A DNA stretch of 64,000 nucleotides from Thauera sp. 28 (GTDB lineage Bacteria; Pseudomonadota; Gammaproteobacteria; Burkholderiales; Rhodocyclaceae), in NCBI RefSeq assembly GCF_000310145.2, contig NZ_AMXA01000001.1, positions 124,001 through 188,000 on the forward strand. Direction: 5' to 3'. This document shows, piece by piece, positions 52,260-61,526 of the stretch. A program made the translations under genes and the position numbers. The notes below the pieces were generated by a model. That model worked only from the letters and a program-made list of their open reading frames with translations. It made no database searches and had not been told where the DNA came from. Positions within the stretch are counted from its first letter, which is position 1. The number at the start of each line of letters is the position of its first letter.

Positions 52260-54770
52260 ATGCAAATGCCATCATTGCCACGCGCATGGTTCGCGGCGGG
52301 GTTATCGGTGTTGCTGTTGATCGCTGCCGTTCCGCTTGGCGTGCATGCTGCCGTGCCGCAGGCCGCTGTTCAGCAGGTGCCGGCAGGTGTCGACTTCTCC
52401 CCGACTGGGTTGTCGGCGCGGGGAGAGGGGCAGGGCGCGGCTCCGGTCGGTACGGTCGCGAGCGAGGATAGGGGCGCGTCCCGACTCGCGCAGCGTGCGC
52501 AGCACCTGACGATCGCACTGTCCGTATTTGCTGCCTTGCTTCTTGCAGTGGTCGGGCTGCTGAGCTTCATCTTGCGGCAGCGCCGCAAGGTCGTCGAGGC
52601 ACTGCGTCGTGAGATTGCCGAGCGGCGCGCGGCGGAGCGCGCACTGCAGGACAGTGAAACCAAGCTACGTACACTGATCGAGCACTTCCCGGGCACGGTC
52701 TTTCGTTGCCTTGACGACGAGAACTGGACAGCACATTTCATGAGCGGCAGGGATCAGCATATCGTCGGCTATCCGACGGCGGATTTCCTCGTTGCCGGGG
52801 GGCGGACCCTGGGCGGCTGCGTGCATCCGGAGGATATCGCCTGGGTATCCGAGCTGGTCAAGCATGCCGTCGAGGAGGCTGGGCGCTGGGAGATGGAGTA
52901 CCGCATGCTGGGCGCCGATGGGCAGGTGCACTGGATGGCGGAGTACGGTGCGGTTGTTCCGCCACGCGATGGCGGGCCGCGCTATCTCGACGGTTTCGTG
53001 CTCGATATCACTCATCAGAAGCAGGCTGCGCTCGAGGTCGAACGCCAGGTGAGGGCGTTTGCGGTGCTCAACGACATCGCGTCGCGCAGTGCGCTCACGC
53101 TCGCGGAGCAACTGTCCACTGCGCTGAGTCTGGGGGCCGAGTTCTTGGGTATCGAGATCGCGGTGATCTGCGAGATCCATGACGAGCGCTGTCGAGTGAC
53201 GGCGATCCATGCCTCGAGTGAGTCCGGTTTGGTCCAGGGCAGCGAGTTCGAGCTCGCGTCGAGCTACTGCGACCTGCCGGTGCGTGCGGGCTGCATCCAG
53301 GCCTTCGAGTCCGTTGGGGCCTCGGCCGCGCGCGATCACCCGAGCTACCGCATGCTTGGCTTCGAGACCTACATCGGTATCCGCCTTGAGGTGGGCGGAC
53401 GGCTATATGGTTGCCTCGGTTTCGCTGCGGCTGAGGCGAGACAGACGCCTTTCAGCGCCGGTGAGAAGTACTTCGTGGAGTTGCTCGCGCGCTGGATCGG
53501 CGCCGCCATCGAGCGGGATCAGGCCGCCCAGCACATGCGCCGGCTGGCGCACATGGTGCGGCATTCCAATGACGCCATGTTCCTCGTTCGCGACGGCATC
53601 GTCATCGACTGCAACGACGCCGCGCTGGTGATGTACGAGCGGGCACGCGAGGACATCATCGGGCACTCGCCCCTGACGTTGTCGCCGCCCATGCAGCGTG
53701 GGGGCACCTCCGCCGAGTTGGCTGCGCGCTACCTGGCCGCGGCGCGTGCTGGGCAGCCGCAACGCTTCGAATGGGTTCACTCTCGCGGCGGCGGTGGCAC
53801 CTTCGATGCAGAGGTGGCGCTGAGTGGGTTCGACGAAAACGGCGAGCGGCTGGTAATCGGTGTCGCGCGCGACATCAGTGTCCGCAAGCAGCGTGAACGT
53901 GAAGTGCTCGAGTTGAACGCTACGCTAGAGGGGCGAGTCGCCGATCGGACGCACGAACTCGAGGCTGCGCTCGAGCATCTGCGCCGTACCCAGGACGAGC
54001 TGCTGCAGAGCGAGAAACTGGCTTCGCTTGGCGCCCTGGTCGCAGGCGTGGCCCACGAGCTCAACACGCCAATCGGCAACGCGGTCACTGCGTCGAGTAC
54101 GCTGAACGATGTCTACCGCCAGTTCAACGCACGTGTGGCGACGGGTTTCACGCGATCGGTCTTCAACGACTTCCTTGCCTGTGTGGACGAGGCGGGGCGC
54201 ATCATCGAACGCAACCTCAGTCGGGCGGCCGAGCTGATCGGCAGTTTCAAGCAGCTCGCCGTGGACCAGACCAGCGATCAGCGTCGCCCATTCGATCTGC
54301 GCGAGGTCGTGCAGGAGGTGGGGCTGGCGATGAAGCCGAGTATCCGCCGTACCCCTTTCCGGCTGGTGGACGAGGTGCCCGCTGGGCTGAAGCTGGACAG
54401 TTATCCCGGGCCGCTCGGGCAGGTGCTGATCAACCTCATCAACAATGCCCTTGTCCACGCTTTCGAGGGACGTGATCGGGGTGCGATCACCCTCACGGCA
54501 GCTCCCGCTGGGGAGGATTGGCTGAGGCTGGTCGTCAGCGACGACGGCTGCGGTATTTCTGCCGCTAATCTCAAGCGCGTGTTCGATCCATTTTTCACCA
54601 CTCGGATGGGGCAGGGGGGATCTGGGTTGGGCTTGCACATAACCCACCAGTTGGTGACCGGTATCTTGGGTGGGCGAGTCAGGATCGAGAGCGAGGAAGG
54701 CAAGGGCACATCAGTCACGATCGAACTCCCTTGCGGTCCAGGACGCTCGGGGCAGATCGTGGTGGAGTAG
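52260..54770 (+). CDS. Sensor histidine kinase (PAS-GAF-PAS), membrane bound
   Basis: An 836-residue kinase. There is an N-terminal hydrophobic segment (residues about 10-31) and a second at about 82-105, then PAS (136-252), GAF (268-414), PAS (431-543), a coiled coil, and a HisKA with H599 in GVAHELNTPIGN. The ATPase has N box LINLINNALVHAF, G1 DDGCGIS (about 761) and G2 GSGLGL (about 787). The start is uncertain: ATG 52260 is used because codon use upstream is unlike the rest. No response regulator gene adjoins it. It is divergent from the peroxiredoxin operon, a possible control link. Confidence 0.88.
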   Translation: MQMPSLPRAWFAAGLSVLLLIAAVPLGVHAAVPQAAVQQVPAGVDFSPTGLSARGEGQGAAPVGTVASEDRGASRLAQRAQHLTIALSVFAALLLAVVGLLSFILRQRRKVVEALRREIAERRAAERALQDSETKLRTLIEHFPGTVFRCLDDENWTAHFMSGRDQHIVGYPTADFLVAGGRTLGGCVHPEDIAWVSELVKHAVEEAGRWEMEYRMLGADGQVHWMAEYGAVVPPRDGGPRYLDGFVLDITHQKQAALEVERQVRAFAVLNDIASRSALTLAEQLSTALSLGAEFLGIEIAVICEIHDERCRVTAIHASSESGLVQGSEFELASSYCDLPVRAGCIQAFESVGASAARDHPSYRMLGFETYIGIRLEVGGRLYGCLGFAAAEARQTPFSAGEKYFVELLARWIGAAIERDQAAQHMRRLAHMVRHSNDAMFLVRDGIVIDCNDAALVMYERAREDIIGHSPLTLSPPMQRGGTSAELAARYLAAARAGQPQRFEWVHSRGGGGTFDAEVALSGFDENGERLVIGVARDISVRKQREREVLELNATLEGRVADRTHELEAALEHLRRTQDELLQSEKLASLGALVAGVAHELNTPIGNAVTASSTLNDVYRQFNARVATGFTRSVFNDFLACVDEAGRIIERNLSRAAELIGSFKQLAVDQTSDQRRPFDLREVVQEVGLAMKPSIRRTPFRLVDEVPAGLKLDSYPGPLGQVLINLINNALVHAFEGRDRGAITLTAAPAGEDWLRLVVSDDGCGISAANLKRVFDPFFTTRMGQGGSGLGLHITHQLVTGILGGRVRIESEEGKGTSVTIELPCGPGRSGQIVVE

Positions 54771-54800
54771 GCTGGGCGGTAGCGTAAAACGGGCGCTTCG

Positions 54801-55997
54801 CTATGTCGCAGTGCGTGAATCTGGTCGCCGCTGTCCGATAACGAGCAGGTTGCGTGGTGTCAGGCTGCGTTCGCAGAACCTTCCCAGGACAACGTCGAAA
54901 CCACGCTCGCCCAGGCCCAGCGCGAGATCGAGTACCAGCCACAATTCCAGACCGCGCCGGAAGGCGTGGCGCACGAGTTCTAGGCGAAGTACTTCGTCAC
55001 GTCGCTTCCAGCCGACATGCTCCCAGTCCGCCCATGCCGGATTCGCGGGCAGCCTTACATGCTCGCGGATCGCCAGTCTGCGGCAGAAGTCATCGAAGCT
55101 GCCGTCAAACCAGGCCGCAGGTACGGGACGGAAAGGGCGTCGCGTTTCACCCTCGACTTCAGTGCGTAGCGCGATGAAACCAAGCTTCCAGGCTTGGTCG
55201 CGCGCGAGACGAGTGCGATCGCGCTCTGGTGCGGTAACCAACTCGGTTACAGCGAGCCGTAGTGCTGAGGCGTCGAGCATCAGCGAGGCGTCGCTGCTCA
55301 GGGGTTGGTAGGGGTCTTCGCTTCCCAGGTGATAGCAACACGGAGAAATCCGGTAAGCCTCGGCACCGTCAGTATGTGCGTTGCGTACCAGGCTGCGGTG
55401 GAGTTCGCCGCATGCGTGGAGCGCGAAGACTGTGCGACCGCGCACGTGTTCGTGCCCGCTCGCGGTGAGCGCGTCGGCGCACAAGATCTCCTGGTCGACA
55501 CCCTTGCGGGTGGCAAGGCTCTTGGCGTCGGCGCACAGCGCGGGGTTGAGCTCGAGCGAGACCACCGGTACCTGGTCGGTGAGTGCAACCTTGCGGCCGA
55601 GGTGGCCCTTGCCTGCGCACCACTCAAGCGCAGGGGTCACGGTGGCCGGGATGTGACGGACAAATGCTTCGACTTGCGCGCGCTTGCGTCCTGGCATGCC
55701 GTCATCCTCGCGCGCACGGGAAGCAGGTAGTGAGCGAGCGGGCAGCGCAGGGACTTCGGAGAGCTTGTTCACCATGCCTAGCGCGGGCAGGTAAGCCGCG
55801 AGCCAGTCTGCGCAGGCTTCGGGGTCGAGCCCGAAGCGTTTGACCGCCTCGTCGTCCAGCGCCTCCAGAGCGGTCGCAAGCGCGGGCCTGTGGTCCCTCC
55901 ACCGGGGACTGACTGAATGAAACGGAGCTGGGCGCCAGATCTCTTCGTGTTCAGCTAGCAAGGTCTGCAGTTCAAGGAACCGGGCACGAAGGTTCAT
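54801..55997 (-). CDS. SAM-dependent methyltransferase (Methyltransf_32 type)
   Basis: A 398-residue protein with the class I SAM-binding motif LEWCAGKGHLG at about residues 124-134 in the middle of a larger fold. It also has LELNPALCADA for the ribose acid and ISPCCYHLGS, the CCYH signature of the GSTCD-like methyltransferase group. The N-terminal 110 residues are helical. Substrate unknown; related proteins modify RNA or small molecules. The ATG is at 55997. It is convergent with the histidine kinase, with 30 bases between stops. Confidence 0.8.
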   Translation of the reverse strand: MNLRARFLELQTLLAEHEEIWRPAPFHSVSPRWRDHRPALATALEALDDEAVKRFGLDPEACADWLAAYLPALGMVNKLSEVPALPARSLPASRAREDDGMPGRKRAQVEAFVRHIPATVTPALEWCAGKGHLGRKVALTDQVPVVSLELNPALCADAKSLATRKGVDQEILCADALTASGHEHVRGRTVFALHACGELHRSLVRNAHTDGAEAYRISPCCYHLGSEDPYQPLSSDASLMLDASALRLAVTELVTAPERDRTRLARDQAWKLGFIALRTEVEGETRRPFRPVPAAWFDGSFDDFCRRLAIREHVRLPANPAWADWEHVGWKRRDEVLRLELVRHAFRRGLELWLVLDLALGLGERGFDVVLGRFCERSLTPRNLLVIGQRRPDSRTAT

Positions 55998-56163
55998 CGG
56001 TTGGCGCGCACTGTGTGTGTTCTCTGGGGGCGTTCATTCCATGGCAGGTAAACGCATGATACGTCCGGTGATCCGCGGCGACGAGGTCGTCGTGCAGAGA
56101 CCTCTCGAGCAGTCGGCTTGGGGCGGGCTGAGCGCTTGTGCGGAGAATCTCGATATATGTTGT

Positions 56164-56177
56164 GTCTTATAGAAGAC
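56164..56177. promoter_or_regulatory. GntR-type dyad before malate synthase
   Basis: GTCTTAT-AGAAGAC is a near-perfect 14-base palindrome (one mismatch). It is about 110 bases before the glcB ATG. Similar CTTATATAAG-like dyads are known from GntR-family control of carbon genes in betaproteobacteria; the link is inference. Confidence 0.4.
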
Positions 56178-56285
56178 TTTTGGCTTCAGAGTATTGACCC
56201 GCGCGCGATTCGATCGCATCCTTCGTTGGTTAAGCACCCTCGAAGGAGGGGCGTGGTGTCAACATCAAGTACAGAGAGCCCGAAC

Positions 56286-58469
56286 ATGACCGAACGAGTG
56301 ACCTGCGAGCGTCTTCAGGTGGCCACCAGCCTGAAGCGATTCATTGAGGAAGAGGCCCTGCCGGGCAGCGGTGTGGTCCCTGCCGCGTTCTGGAGCGGGT
56401 TCGATGCGCTCGTGCATGATCTGGCCCCCCGAAACGCAGCCCTGCTCGCTGAGCGCGATCGCATCCAGGCCGAGGTTGATGCCTGGCATCGTGCCAATCC
56501 AGGCCCCATCAAGGACATGGCTGCCTACAAGGCCTTCCTGGCCTCCATCGGCTACCTGCTCCCGGTCCCGGCTGATGCCAAGGTCAGCACCACCAATGTC
56601 GATGACGAGCTCGCCGTTCAGGCGGGGCCCCAGCTCGTTGTGCCGGTAATGAATGCGCGCTATGCGCTCAATGCTGCCAATGCGCGCTGGGGATCGCTCT
56701 ACGACGCGCTCTACGGCACCGATGCGATTCCCCAGAAGGACGGCGCCGAACTCACCAAGGGCTACAATCCTGTGCGTGGACAGAAGGTGATCGCCTTCGG
56801 TCGCCAGGTGCTGGACCAGGCCGCAGCGCTTGCCGGCGCCTCGCACGCCGATGTCACCGCTTACACCGTGTCCGCTGGCGAGCTGGTGGCTGCGCTGCGC
56901 AATGGCAGTACCGTCGGCCTGCAACAGCCCGAGAAGTTCATCGGCTTCCAGGGCGAGGCCGCAGCGCCGAGCGCGCTCCTGATTCGCAACAACGGCCTGC
57001 ACATCGAGATCCAGATCGATCGCGACGGCGCCATCGGCAAGACCGATGCGGCTGGCGTCAATGACTTGCTGATGGAGGCCGCACTGTCGACGATCATGGA
57101 CTGCGAGGACTCGGTCGCTGCAGTCGATGCCGACGACAAGATCGTTGCCTACCGCAACTGGCTTGGTCTGATGAGCGGCACGCTCGAGGACAGCTTCGAG
57201 AAGGGCGGCAAGCAGATGACCCGCCGCCTGAATGCCGACCGCGAGTACGCCGGCGCCGATGGCAAGGTGGTGAAACTGCATGGCCGTGCGCTGCTGTTCG
57301 TGCGCAACGTGGGGCACCTGATGACCAATCCTGCCATCCTGTGGGGTGAGGGCAAGGAGATTCCCGAGGGCATCATGGATGCGGTGGTGACCACGCTGAT
57401 CGCCAAGCGCGACCTCGGCCGCCGCGGCAATTCGCGTAAGGGCAGCATCTACATCGTCAAACCCAAGATGCACGGGCCTGCCGAAGTCGCTTTTGCCGAC
57501 GAACTCTTTACCCGTGTCGAGCAGCTGCTCGGCCTGCCGGCCCATACGGTCAAGCTCGGCATCATGGATGAGGAGCGTCGCACGAGCGTGAACCTGCGCG
57601 CCTGCATTGCCGCTGCGCCCGCGCGTGTTGCTTTCATCAACACCGGCTTCCTTGACCGCACCGGCGACGAGATGCACACCGCCATGGAAGCCGGTCCGAT
57701 GATGCGCAAGGGCGACATCAAGAACAGCAAGTGGATCGCGGCCTACGAGCGCCGCAACGTGCTGATCGGTCTTGCCGCCGGCCTGCGTGGCCGCGCCCAG
57801 ATTGGCAAGGGCATGTGGGCCATGCCGGACCTGATGGCGGCGATGCTGGAGCAGAAGATCGCCCACCCCAAGGCGGGCGCCAACACCGCTTGGGTGCCGT
57901 CGCCGACTGCCGCCACACTGCACGCCTTGCACTATCACCAGGTCAGCGTGGCCGCGGTGCAGCAGGAGATCGAGAAGCTCGATCTCAACGCGCAGGCCGA
58001 GGCCCTGCTCGACGATCTGCTCACCATCCCGGTGGTGGAGCAGGCGAACTGGAGCGAGGCCGAGCTGCAGCAGGAGCTCGACAACAACTGCCAGGGTATC
58101 CTGGGCTATGTGGTGCGTTGGGTGGAGCAAGGCGTCGGTTGTTCGAAAGTGCCCGACATCAACAACGTCGGGCTGATGGAGGACCGTGCCACGCTGCGCA
58201 TCTCCAGCCAGCACATCGCCAACTGGTTGCGCCACGGCGTGGTCGGCGCCGAGCAGGTGGAGGCCACGCTGCAGCGCATGGCTGCGGTAGTCGATGGCCA
58301 GAATGCCGGTGATCCGCTGTATCGCCCGATGGCGCCGGATTTTGGTGCTTCCGTGGCCTACGCGGCTGCACGTGCGCTGATCTTCGAAGGCTGCGCCCAG
58401 CCCAGTGGCTACACTGAGCCGCTGCTGCATCGTTATCGCCAGCAGTTCAAGGCCCGTTTCGGCGCCTGA
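56286..58469 (+). CDS. glcB: Malate synthase G
   Basis: Condenses glyoxylate and acetyl-CoA to malate in the glyoxylate bypass or glycolate use. The 727-residue product matches MSG length (E. coli 723). Landmarks are [52 protein letters not shown] and [20 protein letters not shown], and the catalytic acids lie in these blocks. The ATG at 56286 follows AGAGAGCCCGAAC; an open frame upstream is not conserved. It is a single gene ended by a bidirectional hairpin. Confidence 0.97.
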   Translation: MTERVTCERLQVATSLKRFIEEEALPGSGVVPAAFWSGFDALVHDLAPRNAALLAERDRIQAEVDAWHRANPGPIKDMAAYKAFLASIGYLLPVPADAKVSTTNVDDELAVQAGPQLVVPVMNARYALNAANARWGSLYDALYGTDAIPQKDGAELTKGYNPVRGQKVIAFGRQVLDQAAALAGASHADVTAYTVSAGELVAALRNGSTVGLQQPEKFIGFQGEAAAPSALLIRNNGLHIEIQIDRDGAIGKTDAAGVNDLLMEAALSTIMDCEDSVAAVDADDKIVAYRNWLGLMSGTLEDSFEKGGKQMTRRLNADREYAGADGKVVKLHGRALLFVRNVGHLMTNPAILWGEGKEIPEGIMDAVVTTLIAKRDLGRRGNSRKGSIYIVKPKMHGPAEVAFADELFTRVEQLLGLPAHTVKLGIMDEERRTSVNLRACIAAAPARVAFINTGFLDRTGDEMHTAMEAGPMMRKGDIKNSKWIAAYERRNVLIGLAAGLRGRAQIGKGMWAMPDLMAAMLEQKIAHPKAGANTAWVPSPTAATLHALHYHQVSVAAVQQEIEKLDLNAQAEALLDDLLTIPVVEQANWSEAELQQELDNNCQGILGYVVRWVEQGVGCSKVPDINNVGLMEDRATLRISSQHIANWLRHGVVGAEQVEATLQRMAAVVDGQNAGDPLYRPMAPDFGASVAYAAARALIFEGCAQPSGYTEPLLHRYRQQFKARFGA

Positions 58470-58530
58470 TCTGGATCGGCAGCGGGTCGAGGCCCGCTGC
58501 GCCACCGGCTGCGGCTCGGTCGGTGGGCCA

Positions 58531-58564
58531 ATGAAGAAAGGCGCCCGTGGGCGCCTTTCTTCAT
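58531..58564. terminator. Bidirectional terminator between glcB and bamD
   Basis: A perfect 15-bp stem (58531-58545 with 58550-58564) around CGTG, with T- and A-rich outer stem bases (CCTTTCTTCAT), is placed between convergent stops at 58469 and 58599. Confidence 0.75.
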
Positions 58565-58598
58565 GTCCTGCAGGGCATAGCCCCTGCCCGGGGCTATC

Positions 58599-59408
58599 TC
58601 ACCACAGCTGCCACCACGGTTTGGTGTTTGCCGGTCCGCCACGGAAATAGACGCTGTCAGGGAAGTTCGTGCGCATGACGCGCTCGGCGTCGTCGCGCAG
58701 TTGGGTCATGCCCAGCGCGTCGTAGCTCTTGACGAGCAGGAACAGGGCTTCCTCGATGGCCGGCGCCTGGGGAAAGTTCGTAACTGCCGTCTGAGCGCGG
58801 TTGATGCTGGCAACGTAGGCGCCACGGTTGTAGTAATAGCGCGCGACGTGAACTTCGTGCGAGGCGAGCGAGTTGACCAGGTACTGCATGCGCGCGCGCG
58901 AGTCGTCCGCGTAGCGGCTGTCCGGGAAGCGCTCGACGAGTTCGCGGAAGCTGTCGAACGCTTCGCGAGCGCCCTTGGGGTCGCGCTCGGAGAGATCCTG
59001 GCGCGACAGGTTGGCGAGCAGGCCAAGGTTTTCGTTGAAGTTGATCAGGCCTTTGAGGTAGTAGGCGTAATCGACGTTGGGATGGTTGGGGTGCAGCCGG
59101 ATGAAGCGGTCTGCTGCTGCCAGTGCCAGCGCCTGTTCCCCCTGCTTGAAGTACGCATAGGCGACCTCGATCTGGGCCTGCTGGGCAAATCTGCCGTAGG
59201 GATAGCGTGCCTCGAGCTTCTCGAACAGGGTGACAGCCCGGTCGTAGGCGCCTTCGGACATCGAAGTCTTTGCCTCGGAATACAGCCGCTGGGCGTTCCA
59301 GCCGGTTGTTTCGTCGACCTGATCGGGCAGTAGCCCGCAGCCACCGGCCAGCAGGGCGCCAATAAGAACAGCTTTTGCCGTTAAACTTCCGAGGGTGAAC
59401 CTGGCCAT
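58599..59408 (-). CDS. bamD: Outer membrane assembly lipoprotein BamD
   Basis: Lipoprotein of the BAM complex that inserts beta-barrel proteins into the outer membrane. The ATG at 59408 gives 269 residues; a GTG three codons upstream is possible. The signal ends in LLAGGC, so C24 or so is lipidated. TPR repeats follow (YSEAKTSMSEGAYDRAVTLFEKLEARYPYG, then VAYAYFKQGEQALALAAADRFIRLHP). The C-terminal DSVYFRGGPANTKPWWQLW is characteristic of the protein in this group. It is divergent from rluD. Confidence 0.93.
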   Translation of the reverse strand: MARFTLGSLTAKAVLIGALLAGGCGLLPDQVDETTGWNAQRLYSEAKTSMSEGAYDRAVTLFEKLEARYPYGRFAQQAQIEVAYAYFKQGEQALALAAADRFIRLHPNHPNVDYAYYLKGLINFNENLGLLANLSRQDLSERDPKGAREAFDSFRELVERFPDSRYADDSRARMQYLVNSLASHEVHVARYYYNRGAYVASINRAQTAVTNFPQAPAIEEALFLLVKSYDALGMTQLRDDAERVMRTNFPDSVYFRGGPANTKPWWQLW

Positions 59409-59421
59409 CGAAGACACTCGC

Positions 59422-60381
59422 GTGAATGAACGCGCCGATTATATCCCAGCCGACGAGCCCGACTCGCTCGAAGCGCTGACGATTCCTGATGAACTTGCAG
59501 GCCTGCGCCTGGACCAGGCGCTCGCCCGCTTGCGCCCTGAGCATTCGCGCAGTCGCTTGCAGTCATGGATGCGCGATGGCTACGTCCTGCTCGATGGCAA
59601 CGCGCCTGACCCGAAGCGCAAAGTGTGGGGCGGTGAATGCGTCGAGATCGCGCCGCCGCCCGCGCCCGAACTTGGCGCTGAGCAGCCCGAGGACATCCCG
59701 CTCGACATCGTCTTCGAGGATGCGCACCTGCTCGTGATCAACAAGCCGGTCGGGTTGGTCGTGCATCCTGGCAGCGGCAACTGGAGCGGTACGCTGCTCA
59801 ATGCACTGCTGCACCACGACCCGGCGCTGGCGGCAGTGCCGCGGGCGGGTATCGTGCACCGGCTCGACAAGGATACGAGCGGCTTGCTTGTCGTGGCCAG
59901 GACGCTCGCTGCGCAGACGGAGTTGGTGCGCCAGCTTCAGGCGCGAACCGTCAAGCGCCACTACTGGGCGCTGGTCAAGGGCGAGCTCACGGCGGGCGCA
60001 AGCGTCGATGCGCCGATCGGGCGCCACCCCAGTCTGCGCACGCGGATGGCGGTGGTCGGCAACGGCCGCCCGGCCGTCACCCATTACCTTGTGCGAGAGC
60101 GTTTTGCGCGCTGTACCTTGGTCGAGTGCAGGTTGGAGACAGGGCGCACGCACCAGATCCGGGTCCATATGGCGCATGTTGGCCACGCCTTGGTGGGCGA
60201 CGCCGTTTATGGTCAGCGTCGCACGGGCTCAGCCTTGCTCGACAGCTTTGCGCGCCAGGCGCTGCACGCCTTCAGGTTGGGTTTGCGCCATCCGCAGAGT
60301 GGTGATGACATGGCGTGGGAGTGTCCCATGCCCGCCGACTTCGCCATGCTGCTGCAGGCTTTGCGTGAGGAACTGGCGTGA
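59422..60381 (+). CDS. rluD: 23S rRNA pseudouridine(1911/1915/1917) synthase
   Basis: Isomerises uridines in helix 69 of 23S rRNA. The product has an S4 domain (LAGLRLDQALARLRPEHSRSRLQSWMRDGYVLLDG) and the RluA-type catalytic block GIVHRLDKDTSGLLVVART with the catalytic aspartate in HRLDKDTSG. It ends with HQIRVHMAHVGHALVGDAVYG. The start is uncertain: GTG 59422 (319 residues) avoids overlap with bamD, while GTG 59395 (328 residues) would overlap its start and has GAGG with no spacing. The next gene overlaps by 4 bases. Confidence 0.9.
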   Translation: MNERADYIPADEPDSLEALTIPDELAGLRLDQALARLRPEHSRSRLQSWMRDGYVLLDGNAPDPKRKVWGGECVEIAPPPAPELGAEQPEDIPLDIVFEDAHLLVINKPVGLVVHPGSGNWSGTLLNALLHHDPALAAVPRAGIVHRLDKDTSGLLVVARTLAAQTELVRQLQARTVKRHYWALVKGELTAGASVDAPIGRHPSLRTRMAVVGNGRPAVTHYLVRERFARCTLVECRLETGRTHQIRVHMAHVGHALVGDAVYGQRRTGSALLDSFARQALHAFRLGLRHPQSGDDMAWECPMPADFAMLLQALREELA

Positions 60382-61151
60382 GCGGGGGGCACTCGCCGAC
60401 GGTTGGTCGGCCGCTGGTTCCTGGCTTGTTGTGCCCGGACTGGGCTCTGCCCAAGGGTGTCGGTGCATTGCTGACGACATGCGAGGGCGGGGTTAGTGCG
60501 GGCGACTTTGCCAGCTTCAATCTGGGTGCTCATGTAGGTGACGACCCGGCGGCGGTGGCGTCGAATCGCGCACGGTTGCGCGCCCATCTGCCCTCGGAGC
60601 CGGCCTGGCTCGATCAGGTACATGGATGCACGGTGGTCGACGCCGAGTCGGTGACGGGCCATGTTCGTGCGGATGCCGCAGTTTCAAGGACGCCGGGCCG
60701 GGTGTGCGCCGTGATGACGGCGGACTGCCTGCCGGTGCTGCTGTGCGATGACGACGCCACGGTCGTGGCAGCGGTGCATGCCGGATGGCGCGGGTTGGCG
60801 GCGGGTATCGTCGAGGCGACGGTCGCGCATATGGCGGTTGCGCCATCCAGCCTGCGTGCGTGGTTGGGGCCGGCGATCGGCCCTGGTGCCTTCGAGGTCG
60901 GTGACGATGTCCGGTGCGCGCTCGCCGACAGTGATGAGGAGGCCGCGCAGGCTTTCGTGGCGGGCGCTGCGCCTGGCAAGTGGATGGCTGACCTCTTCAT
61001 GCTTGCCCGCCTGCGCCTGCGCAGGCTTGGCGTTGAGCGTGTCGATGGCGGCGGGGCGTGCACCTATTCGTCGCCACGGCAGTTCTATTCCTATCGCCGT
61101 GATGCAAGGACGGGCCGTTTTGCGTCTCTGGTCTGGCTCGATGCGCACTGA
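60378..61151 (+). CDS. pgeF: Peptidoglycan editing factor PgeF (YfiH/multicopper oxidoreductase fold)
   Basis: Cytoplasmic protein that removes wrongly placed L-serine from muropeptides. The 257-residue product has the conserved histidine/cysteine site: WLDQVHGCTVVDA, MTADCLPVLLCD and AAVHAGWRGLAAGIVE, plus GPAIGPGAFEVGDDV. It lies downstream of rluD with a GTGA overlap, an arrangement seen in many proteobacteria. It was formerly annotated laccase. Confidence 0.93.
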   Translation: MSGGHSPTVGRPLVPGLLCPDWALPKGVGALLTTCEGGVSAGDFASFNLGAHVGDDPAAVASNRARLRAHLPSEPAWLDQVHGCTVVDAESVTGHVRADAAVSRTPGRVCAVMTADCLPVLLCDDDATVVAAVHAGWRGLAAGIVEATVAHMAVAPSSLRAWLGPAIGPGAFEVGDDVRCALADSDEEAAQAFVAGAAPGKWMADLFMLARLRLRRLGVERVDGGGACTYSSPRQFYSYRRDARTGRFASLVWLDAH

Positions 61152-61207
61152 TTCCGGGCTCCGGCATGGCCGGCACCCGCTTCGCATCGACCTCCAAACG
61201 GCTTGGG

Positions 61208-61423
61208 CTATTGATCAGGGCCCGTTTCGGCTCTATCGTTGCGGTCAAGGGCTTCGCGTTCGCGCTGGCGCCGCCGGCGGGCCGGGGTACCGAAGATCCA
61301 CATGAAGAGGGCGAGTGGGGCGATGCCCCAAAAGACGAAGGTCAACACGCCAGCGACGACGGTGTCCTCGGACACGGCGACGAGGATGGCGACATAGAGC
61401 CAGGCAATCGGAATCAGGTACAT
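61208..61423 (-). CDS. Small membrane protein
   Basis: A 71-residue protein with two hydrophobic helices (MYLIPIAWLYVAILVAVSE; VVAGVLTFVFWGIAPLALFMWIFG) and an arginine-rich, charged tail. The pattern is common in betaproteobacteria (hypothetical membrane protein near PHA genes), function unknown. The ATG at 61423 is favoured over a start at 61474 whose extra 17 residues are not conserved. It is convergent with pgeF and divergent from phaC. Confidence 0.75.
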   Translation of the reverse strand: MYLIPIAWLYVAILVAVSEDTVVAGVLTFVFWGIAPLALFMWIFGTPARRRRQREREALDRNDRAETGPDQ

Positions 61424-61526
61424 GCGCCAATTGTAGCGCCGCTGCGACGCCGGATCGGGATTGCCATGCAGCACAAATCAGCACGCGATGGCCGCCGGCC
61501 GTCGCCACCAGCTTGGGGAGATGTGA

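Noticed and set aside
56265-58505. 746-codon minus-strand open frame
   Set aside because: Antisense shadow of glcB, with no recognisable domains.
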